A stretch of DNA of 17,940 nt from DATECU01 sp035286745 (GTDB lineage Bacteria; Acidobacteriota; Vicinamibacteria; Fen-336): NCBI GenBank assembly GCA_035286745.1, contig DATECU010000275.1:1-17940 (forward strand), read 5' to 3'. A program made the position numbers and the translations under genes. This document shows positions 12,390 to 17,940 of this stretch, piece after piece. The notes under the pieces are model-generated. The model did not search any database, was not told where the DNA came from, and saw only the letters and a program-made list of their open reading frames with translations. Each line of letters opens with the position of its first letter. Position 1 is the stretch's first letter.

Positions 12390-14579
12390 ATGTCCCTGTC
12401 GCGACGTCGTTTCCTCAAGATCAGCGGAGCCGGCGCCGGAGTCGCCGCGCTGGGAGGCAGCCTGGGCAGGCTCGGCGCTGCCGCCCGGAGCCTGACCGCC
12501 GAGACCGGCCTCCGCCAGGTGCCCACCTTCTGCGACATCTGCTTCTGGAAGTGCGGGGCCATCGCCACCGTTCGCGACGGGGAGCTGTGGAAGATCGAAG
12601 GCAATCCCGAGGACCCGCTGAGCCAGGGCCGGCTCTGCCCGCGCGGAACGGGTGGGGTGGGTGCCCACCTCGATCCCGACCGGCTGCGGGCCCCGCTCCT
12701 GCGCAAGGGCAATCGGGGGAGCGAGCAGTGGACGGAGGTCACCTGGGACGAGGCCCTCGGCTTCATCGCCGACCGCATGAAGAAGATCGCCGCCCAGCAC
12801 GGGCCCGAGGCGATCGCCCTCTTCAGCCACGGCATCGGCGGCAACTTCCTCAAGCACACCCTGAAGGCCTTCGGCACGCCTAACATCACGGCCCCCTCCT
12901 TCGCGCAGTGCCGGGGTCCCCGCGACGCCGGCTTCAACCTGACCTTCGGCGAAGACGTGGGCTCGCCGGAGCGCACCGACATCAGGAACGCGCGCTGCCT
13001 GGTGCTGATCGGCTCCCACCTGGGCGAGAACATGCACAACACCCAGGTGCAGGAGTTCGCGGAGGCGGTAGGCGCCGGAGCCTCGATCATCGTGGTCGAT
13101 CCCCGCTTCTCGGTGGCGGCCAGCAAGGCCAAGCACTACCTGCCCATCAAGCCGGGCACCGACCTGGCCTTGCTCCTGGCCTGGATGCAGGTGCTGGTGA
13201 GCGAGGGTCTCTTCGATCGGGAGTACGTGGCCCAGCACGGCTTCGGGTTCGAGGCCTTCGCCGCTTCGCTTGCCCCCTTCACGCCGGAGTGGGCCTATCC
13301 GGAGACCGGAATCGAGCCGGAGGTGATTCGGGAGACGGCGCGGGAGATGGCGCGCCACCGCCCGGCCACGCTGGTGCACCCCGGGCGACACGTGACCTGG
13401 TATGGCGACGATACCCAACGCAGTCGAGCCATTGCCCTCCTCAACGCACTGCTCGGGAGCTGGGGACGCAAGGGCGGCTTCTGGACCCCCGCCAGCATGG
13501 AGGTGCCCGGCTACCCCTACCCGCCCTATCCCAAGTCGGAGAGGGGCAAGGCCGACAATCCCGGCCGCAAGTACCCGTTCGCCCAAGAGGGCCTCACCAA
13601 CGGCATTCGCGAGGCGACGCTCACCGGCGAGCCCTATCCCGTCAAGGGCTGGTTCGTCTACGCCACCAACCTGATCCACACCCTGCCCGATCCCGCCGAG
13701 ACCATCCGGGCCATCGAGAGCCTGGACCTGCTGGTGGTGGTGGACGTGATCCCCAGCGAGATCGCCGGCTGGGCCGACGTGGTGCTGCCCGAGAGCACCT
13801 ACCTGGAGCGCTACGACGAGCTGAACGTGGAGTGGTTCCGCGAACCCTTCGTGGCCCTGCGCCAGCCGGTGGTCTCCGCTCCCCACGACCAGAAGGCGAA
13901 CTGGTGGATGGCGCGCGAGCTGGCGCTGAAGCTCGACCTCGCGGCCTACTACCCCTGGAAGGACATCGAGGAGTACCTCGACTACCGATTGCAGGGCGCC
14001 GGCTTGAGCCTGGCGGAGCTGAAGAAGAAGGGGATCGTGCGCGGGCCCAAGAAGCCGATCTACTTCGAGGAGGGCGTCGAGGCGGCCTTCGCCACCCCTT
14101 CCGGGAAGATCGAGTTCTTCTCGCCGCAGCTTCGAGCGGCCGGGTTCGATCCGGTACCCGTCTATCACCGTCCCGCCGCCAGCCCCCCCGGTGCTCTGCG
14201 CCTGCTCTACGGCCGGGCTCCCGTCCACTCTTTCGGCCGCACCCAGAACAACCCGGTGCTCCACGATGCCATGCCCGACAACGAGGTGTGGGTGAACGCG
14301 GACGTCGCCAAGCGACTGGGGTGGCACTCGGGCGAGCGGGTGCGGCTCCGGAACCAGGACGGCGTGCTCAGCAACCCGGTGAAGCTGCGCGCGACCCAGG
14401 CCATCCATCCCGAGTGCGCCTACCTGGTCCACGGCTTCGGCCACACCGCCAAGGGGCTGCGCCGGGCCTTTGGCAAGGGGGCGAGCGACGCCCAGTTGCT
14501 GACGCGGTATGTGGTCGACCCGCTGATGGGCGGGACCGGCATGAACGTGAACTTCGTGACCCTGGAGTCCGAGGCCTGA
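12390..14579 (+). CDS. Tat-exported molybdopterin oxidoreductase, polysulfide/thiosulfate reductase catalytic subunit type (PsrA/PhsA-like)
   Basis: A 729-residue catalytic subunit of the complex iron-sulfur molybdoenzyme (DMSO reductase) family. The N-terminus has a twin-arginine signal, SRRRFLKISGAGAGVAALGG, so the folded enzyme is exported to the periplasm. A [4Fe-4S] site follows: C48, C51, C55 and C83 (CDICFWKC...CPRG). C174 in APSFAQCRGPRDAG is at the position of the Mo ligand; a Cys ligand is typical of Psr/Phs/Nap-type enzymes and not of DmsA. The bis-MGD-binding regions (LIGSHLGENMHN, VVDPRFSVAASKAKHYLPIKPGTD) and C-terminal cap domain are complete. It heads a tight operon with B and C subunits. 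The substrate could be polysulfide, thiosulfate, tetrathionate or arsenic compounds; the YeeE and rhodanese genes favour inorganic sulfur. The ATG was chosen over TTG codons at 12381 and 12384. Confidence 0.9.
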   Translation: MSLSRRRFLKISGAGAGVAALGGSLGRLGAAARSLTAETGLRQVPTFCDICFWKCGAIATVRDGELWKIEGNPEDPLSQGRLCPRGTGGVGAHLDPDRLRAPLLRKGNRGSEQWTEVTWDEALGFIADRMKKIAAQHGPEAIALFSHGIGGNFLKHTLKAFGTPNITAPSFAQCRGPRDAGFNLTFGEDVGSPERTDIRNARCLVLIGSHLGENMHNTQVQEFAEAVGAGASIIVVDPRFSVAASKAKHYLPIKPGTDLALLLAWMQVLVSEGLFDREYVAQHGFGFEAFAASLAPFTPEWAYPETGIEPEVIRETAREMARHRPATLVHPGRHVTWYGDDTQRSRAIALLNALLGSWGRKGGFWTPASMEVPGYPYPPYPKSERGKADNPGRKYPFAQEGLTNGIREATLTGEPYPVKGWFVYATNLIHTLPDPAETIRAIESLDLLVVVDVIPSEIAGWADVVLPESTYLERYDELNVEWFREPFVALRQPVVSAPHDQKANWWMARELALKLDLAAYYPWKDIEEYLDYRLQGAGLSLAELKKKGIVRGPKKPIYFEEGVEAAFATPSGKIEFFSPQLRAAGFDPVPVYHRPAASPPGALRLLYGRAPVHSFGRTQNNPVLHDAMPDNEVWVNADVAKRLGWHSGERVRLRNQDGVLSNPVKLRATQAIHPECAYLVHGFGHTAKGLRRAFGKGASDAQLLTRYVVDPLMGGTGMNVNFVTLESEA

Positions 14580-14582
14580 GCG

Positions 14583-15122
14583 ATGTCCCGCTACGGCATG
14601 GCGATCGACACCAAACGCTGCGTGGGCTGCATGGACTGCGTGGTGGCCTGCAAGGTCGAGAACCAGGTGCCCGAGGGCTTCTGCCGGGACTGGATCACGC
14701 AGGCGCTCTCCGGCGTGTACCCGACCCTGTCTACCGAGATCAGGAGCGAGCGCTGCAACCACTGCGACCGCCCGCCCTGCGTGGACTGCTGCCCAACCGG
14801 AGCCAGTCACCTTCACGACCGCGGCGCCGTGGTGCTGGTCGACGCCAAGCTCTGCATTGGCTGCAAGGCGTGCCTCGCCTCCTGCCCCTACGGCGCCCGC
14901 TTCATTCATCCCCAGGGTTACGCGGACAAGTGCACCTTCTGCATCCACCGCGTGGAGGAGGGACTGGAACCGGCTTGCGTGGCGGTGTGTCCCACCCGTT
15001 GCATGCACCTCGGCGACCTGGACGACCCCAACTCGGAGGTGAGCCGCCTCCTCGCCTCCCGCAAGAGCCACAGCCTTCTCCCCGAGGCGGGCACCGGGCC
15101 GCGGATCCACTACCTGGAATAA
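14583..15122 (+). CDS. Four-cluster ferredoxin-like electron-transfer subunit (PsrB/PhsB-like)
   Basis: A 179-residue protein with four cysteine groups, enough for four [4Fe-4S] clusters. They are CVGCMDCVVACK (from residue 14), CNHCDRPPCVDCCPTGA, CIGCKACLASCPYGA, and CTFC...CVAVCPTRC. This is the standard B subunit that carries electrons between the quinone-reactive membrane subunit and the molybdenum subunit. It has no signal peptide; such subunits cross the membrane bound to the Tat-signalled A subunit. It begins three bases after the A-subunit stop and ends three bases before the C-subunit start, so the three are surely one transcript. Confidence 0.92.
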   Translation: MSRYGMAIDTKRCVGCMDCVVACKVENQVPEGFCRDWITQALSGVYPTLSTEIRSERCNHCDRPPCVDCCPTGASHLHDRGAVVLVDAKLCIGCKACLASCPYGARFIHPQGYADKCTFCIHRVEEGLEPACVAVCPTRCMHLGDLDDPNSEVSRLLASRKSHSLLPEAGTGPRIHYLE

Positions 15123-15125
15123 CGC

Positions 15126-16082
15126 ATGACTGAAATCGTCAGCACGCGCGCCAACCCGCTGGTCGACCCCTCGCTCCACGTCTGGGGTCCCGAGATCCCC
15201 ATCTACCTGTTCCTGGGCGGCTGGGTGGCGGGGATGATGGTGCTCTCGGGCCTGTTCTTGAGGAGAGGGCGGCCCGGTGGTCGCCGGTCCGTCTGCTGCC
15301 GGTTGCCGCTCTACGGATTGACGCTCCTGACCGGCGGCATGCTGGCCCTCTTCCTCGATCTCGAACACAAGCTCTACGTTTGGCGCCTGTACGTCACCTG
15401 GCAGCCGCTGTCGCCCATGTCTTGGGGGGCCTGGATCCTGGTCCTTGTGTACCCGGCGCTTCTGGCAACCGCCCTGGTCGATCCCCCGGGGATGCTCGTG
15501 ACGCGGGTGCCGGCCGTGGCAGCGGTCTCGACCTGGCTGGCGCGGCCTGGTCCGATGCGCTTTCTGGCCTGGACCAACCTGACCCTGGGGATGGCACTCG
15601 GCTTCTACACCGGCATCCTGCTCTCGGCCCTGGGGGCGCGACCGCTGTGGTCCAGCGCCCTCCTGGGCCCGTTGTTTCTGGCTTCCGGGCTGTCGGCGGC
15701 GGCGGCCTTCGCTCACCTGGTGGCGCCAGACCGAGAGGAGAGCCGGACCATGGCCCGAGCCGACAACGCCTTCCTGACGATTGAGCTGGGGTTGATCGCT
15801 CTCCTGGTGATCGGGCTTGCCACCGCGGGCGAGTCCCAACGGGCCGCGGCAGCGCTCGTCCTGGGTGGACCCTACACTGCGGTGTTCTGGGTGCTGGTGG
15901 TGGGCTTGGGGATCGCGGTCCCGCTGCTGATCCAGGGGCTCGCGGTGTCGCATCGCATCGCCCACACGCCGCTGGCCCCGGTCTTGGTCCTGCTGGGAGG
16001 GCTGGCCCTTCGTTTCGTGATCGTATCCGCTGGCCAGGCGAGCCACTGGGTGAGGACATCCTCACTGGCCGGCGGCGGATAG
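15126..16082 (+). CDS. NrfD/PsrC-family membrane subunit
   Basis: A 318-residue integral membrane protein with about eight hydrophobic helices, such as IPIYLFLGGWVAGMMVLSGLF, LTLLTGGMLALFLDL and FLAWTNLTLGMALGFYTGILL. It has the NrfD-family hallmarks: an early GGWVAG helix, LDLEHKLYVWRLYV, and a SPMSWGAWIL segment after the third helix. NrfD/PsrC subunits bind quinol or quinone and exchange electrons with the B subunit. Together with the two preceding genes this gives a complete quinone-linked ABC reductase. Direction (reduction or oxidation of the sulfur substrate) cannot be read from sequence. A weak GGAA precedes the ATG. A 43 nt gap leads to the YeeE genes. Confidence 0.9.
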   Translation: MTEIVSTRANPLVDPSLHVWGPEIPIYLFLGGWVAGMMVLSGLFLRRGRPGGRRSVCCRLPLYGLTLLTGGMLALFLDLEHKLYVWRLYVTWQPLSPMSWGAWILVLVYPALLATALVDPPGMLVTRVPAVAAVSTWLARPGPMRFLAWTNLTLGMALGFYTGILLSALGARPLWSSALLGPLFLASGLSAAAAFAHLVAPDREESRTMARADNAFLTIELGLIALLVIGLATAGESQRAAAALVLGGPYTAVFWVLVVGLGIAVPLLIQGLAVSHRIAHTPLAPVLVLLGGLALRFVIVSAGQASHWVRTSSLAGGG

Positions 16083-16125
16083 GTGACAGCGGCGAGGACA
16101 CGCTAGGCGATAGGGGGGAATGAGG

Positions 16126-16674
16126 ATGACATCGACGACCGACCCGCAAGGGGCCATGCGCCCGGCCGAGCCCTACATGAACCCCTACCTGGCGGGCATC
16201 GGTCTGGGCCTGGTGCTGTTGGCCTCGTTCGTGATCATGGGGAGGGGGTTGGGCGCCTCTGGCGCCTTCAATGCCACCGTCGCCTACCTGGAGCTGAAGG
16301 TGGTTCCCCAGCACCTTGCGGCCAACCCCTATCTCTCTGAGTACGTCGGCGACGGGTCTTCGCATCCCCTGAAGGCCTGGCTGGTCTTCGAGGTGCTGGG
16401 CGTGTTCGTGGGGGCGCTCCTCTCCGGCCTCCTGGCGGGACGCGTTCGGCGCACGGTGGAGAAGGGACCCCGGGTCTCGACCCGCGCCCGCCTGGCCGCC
16501 GCCTTCGCCGGCGGGTCCCTCATGGGGTTCGGCGCGCACCTGGCTCGGGGTTGCACCAGCGGCCAGGCCCTGACCGGCGGCGCGCTGCTGAACGTGGGGA
16601 GTTGGGCCTTCATGATGATGGTCTTCGCGGGCGCCTACGCCGTCGCTCGCTTCTTCAGGTGGCAATGGCGATGA
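16126..16674 (+). CDS. YeeE/YedE-family sulfur-transport protein (first half-unit)
   Basis: A 182-residue membrane protein with about four helices. The family signature HLARGCTSGQALTGGALLNVGSW contains C143. YeeE/YedE proteins (TsuA type) take up thiosulfate or related sulfur compounds through a pore lined by conserved cysteines. Large forms have two homologous halves; here the halves are separate genes, as in many bacteria. A long periplasmic-type loop (NPYLSEYVGDGSSHP) lies between helices 1 and 2. ATG 16126 was chosen because GGGGGGA ends six bases before it; an ATG at 16120 is too close to that site. It overlaps the next gene by four bases (ATGA). Confidence 0.88.
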   Translation: MTSTTDPQGAMRPAEPYMNPYLAGIGLGLVLLASFVIMGRGLGASGAFNATVAYLELKVVPQHLAANPYLSEYVGDGSSHPLKAWLVFEVLGVFVGALLSGLLAGRVRRTVEKGPRVSTRARLAAAFAGGSLMGFGAHLARGCTSGQALTGGALLNVGSWAFMMMVFAGAYAVARFFRWQWR

Positions 16675-17264
16675 GCGCACCCTTCTTCAAGCACGGCCTG
16701 TTCGGGGAGGAGGCCAGCCTGATCGTCGCCTTCGCGATCGGGATCGGCTTCGGCTTCTTCCTGGAGCGAGCGGGCTTCGGCAGCGCCCGCAAGCTGACGG
16801 CCCAGTTCTACCTGACCGACCTGGCGGTCTTCAAGGTCATGTTCACCGCCATCGTGACCGCGATGCTGGGCGTGACCTACCTGGGCTGGATGGGCTTCCT
16901 CGACCTCAGCCAGGTGAACCTGGTGCCCACCCATCTGTGGCCGCAGATCGCCGGCGGCCTGATCCTGGGCGTGGGCTTCGTGATCGGGGGCTACTGCCCG
17001 GGGACCTCGGTGGCGGCGATGGCCACCGGCCGTGTCGACGCCGTGCTCTATGCGTTAGGGGTATGAGCCGGCACGGTCGTCTTCGCGGAGGCCTTCCGAT
17101 TCCTGGAGGGCTTCTTCTACGCGGGCAAGCTGGGGGCGGTCACCCTGCCCCAGGTCTTCCACCTGCCCTACGGCCTGGTGGTATTTGCCGTGGTGCTGAT
17201 GGCGCTGGGGGGCTTCTGGGGCGCCTCTTGGGTGGAACGGCGCTTCGGCGGCAGTGAGGGTTAG
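16671..17264 (+). pseudogene. YeeE/YedE-family protein (second half-unit) interrupted by an in-frame TGA
   Basis: Reading from ATG 16671 gives 131 residues with three or more helices and the family signature GGYCPGTSVAAMATG (C109), then TGA at 17064-17066. The same frame continues for 65 more codons without another stop. It encodes typical family C-terminal sequence (AGTVVFAEAFRFLEGFFY, then the helix LPYGLVVFAVVLMALGGFW and WVERRFGG) up to TAG at 17262-17264, three bases before the next gene. So the gene was, or still is, about 197 codons long and lost or recoded one codon. As written, only 16671-17066 would be translated, lacking the last helices. Options are a nonsense mutation, a base-call error, or readthrough. 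The start overlaps the upstream stop as ATGA; ATG 16665 is an alternative. Confidence 0.85.
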
Positions 17265-17267
17265 GCG

Positions 17268-17940
17268 ATGCGGATTCCGGTCCTGAGTCTCAACCAGAAG
17301 CTGGCCGCTCTGGCGCTGGGCCTGGGGGCGGTCGCGGTGGTCGCCAAACCCTACCCAGGAAGCCGGGTGAGGCTCGACAGCAAGGAGCTGGCCGTGCTGG
17401 TTCAGCGCGAGGCCGACCACCTGACGCCCGGGGAACTGGCGGACTGGATCGTGCAGGAGCGGGCCGACTACCGATTGCTGGATCTGCGCGATGCTAAAGC
17501 GTTTGGCGAGTATCACATCCCCAGCGCCGAGAACGTCCCGCTGGCGGTCTTGACCGAGGCTCCGGTAGCCAGGGCCGAGAAGATCGTCCTTTACTCCGAG
17601 GGAGGCATCCACGGAGCCCAGGCGTGGGTGCTCATGAAGGCCCGGGGCTTCAGGAGCGTCTACAACCTGAGGGGTGGGCTCGAGGGCTGGAAGGACGACG
17701 TGCTGTTCCCGCTCCTCCCCGAGAAGCCGGTTGCCGAGGAGAAAGCGCGCCTCGAGCGAGTGGCCAGCGTCAGCCGCTTCTTCGGCGGATCGCCCCGAGC
17801 GGGAAGCGCGTCGCCGGCCGGTGCGCCCCAACCGCTGCCCGCGGTCCGGGTAGAATCGGCACCCGCGACGGGGCTGCCGTCGCTCCCCTCGGGGCCGGCC
17901 GGAGCCGCGACCCCGAAGAAAGGCAAGAAGAAAGAAGGGT
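17268..17940 (+). CDS. Membrane-anchored rhodanese-like protein without the catalytic cysteine (3' end outside window)
   Basis: At least 224 residues, open at the right edge. The N-terminus has a single hydrophobic segment (KLAALALGLGAVAVVA, residues 11-26), a signal anchor that puts the rest in the periplasm. Residues about 53-148 form a rhodanese domain: LTPGELADWI, YRLLDLRDAKAFGEYHIPSAENVPL, KIVLYSEGGIHGAQAW, and VYNLRGGLEGWKDD. In active sulfurtransferases the loop after VVY starts with the persulfide-carrying Cys; here it is Ser110, so classical transferase activity is unlikely. The C-terminal stretch after about 170 is Pro/Ala/Ser-rich and ends with a Lys-rich run. GAGGG lies seven bases before the ATG, which is three bases past the TAG of the YeeE frame. 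It probably belongs to the same operon. Confidence 0.85.
   Translation, partial: MRIPVLSLNQKLAALALGLGAVAVVAKPYPGSRVRLDSKELAVLVQREADHLTPGELADWIVQERADYRLLDLRDAKAFGEYHIPSAENVPLAVLTEAPVARAEKIVLYSEGGIHGAQAWVLMKARGFRSVYNLRGGLEGWKDDVLFPLLPEKPVAEEKARLERVASVSRFFGGSPRAGSASPAGAPQPLPAVRVESAPATGLPSLPSGPAGAATPKKGKKKEG

Noticed and set aside
12360..16046. A 1228-codon minus-strand open frame opposite the reductase operon
   Set aside because: It is antisense to four genes with clear family motifs; its translation is His/Gln/Arg/Gly-rich low-complexity sequence typical of shadow frames in GC-rich DNA.
12390..16082. Assignment as SoeABC cytoplasmic sulfite dehydrogenase or as arsenate reductase
   Set aside because: A clear Tat signal and the 729-residue length argue against SoeA; nothing specific to ArrA is seen and the neighbours are sulfur-related. 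Substrate left open.
17064..17110. Selenocysteine insertion at the YeeE TGA
   Set aside because: I could not draw a convincing bacterial SECIS stem-loop just downstream, and the position is not one of the cysteine motifs visible in this family; kept only as a check within the finding.
1..17940. CRISPR arrays, tRNA, rRNA, insertion-sequence ends or transposases
   Set aside because: None seen; the only regularly spaced repeats are the attC sites and the short CCACGA units, and no transposase-like frame is present.

Overview
The window is about 18 kb of GC-rich bacterial DNA with strong G/C bias at third codon positions and the standard genetic code (TGA ends many genes). No rRNA, tRNA or taxonomic marker is present, so the source can only be guessed. 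GC content, a Tat-exported molybdoenzyme operon, type II NADH dehydrogenase and attC sites would fit an uncultured soil or sediment bacterium such as an Acidobacteriota- or Rokubacteria-like lineage. That assignment is inference.

Region 1 (1-1540) is a piece of an integron gene-cassette array read on the minus strand. Three attC sites (1052-1127, 634-705, 79-153) separate three complete one-gene cassettes. These encode a SEC-C motif protein, a small two-helix membrane protein and a four-cysteine putative zinc protein. A fourth cassette starts at 84 and runs off the left end; its first 87 bases repeat the start of the first cassette exactly. No integrase gene is visible, and the array stops abruptly near 1540 beside a gene-free stretch (1541-1994) with short imperfect repeats.

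Region 2 (1995-5864) is a plus-strand run: a QueG-like double [4Fe-4S] protein, an 860-residue PEP-synthase/rifampicin-phosphotransferase-like enzyme, and a small membrane protein coupled to it by ATGA overlap. Region 3 (5904-10582) holds mixed genes: an SRPBCC protein (minus), NDH-2 (ndh) translationally coupled to a secreted pectinesterase, an F420/NADP-oxidoreductase-type protein, an orphan secretin N-domain protein (both minus), and a charged coiled-coil protein.

Region 4 (10637-17940) is about sulfur and molybdenum. A MOCOS-like class V aminotransferase (minus) diverges from a tight plus-strand operon. The operon encodes a Tat-exported polysulfide/thiosulfate-reductase-type molybdopterin subunit, a four-cluster ferredoxin subunit, an NrfD/PsrC membrane subunit, two YeeE/YedE sulfur-transport proteins and a membrane-anchored rhodanese-like protein that leaves the window. 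A -24/-12 (sigma-54-like) sequence sits just before it. The second YeeE frame is broken by one in-frame TGA, and the rhodanese has Ser where the catalytic Cys should be. Together these genes look like a periplasmic inorganic-sulfur redox complex with a sulfur uptake and handling module.
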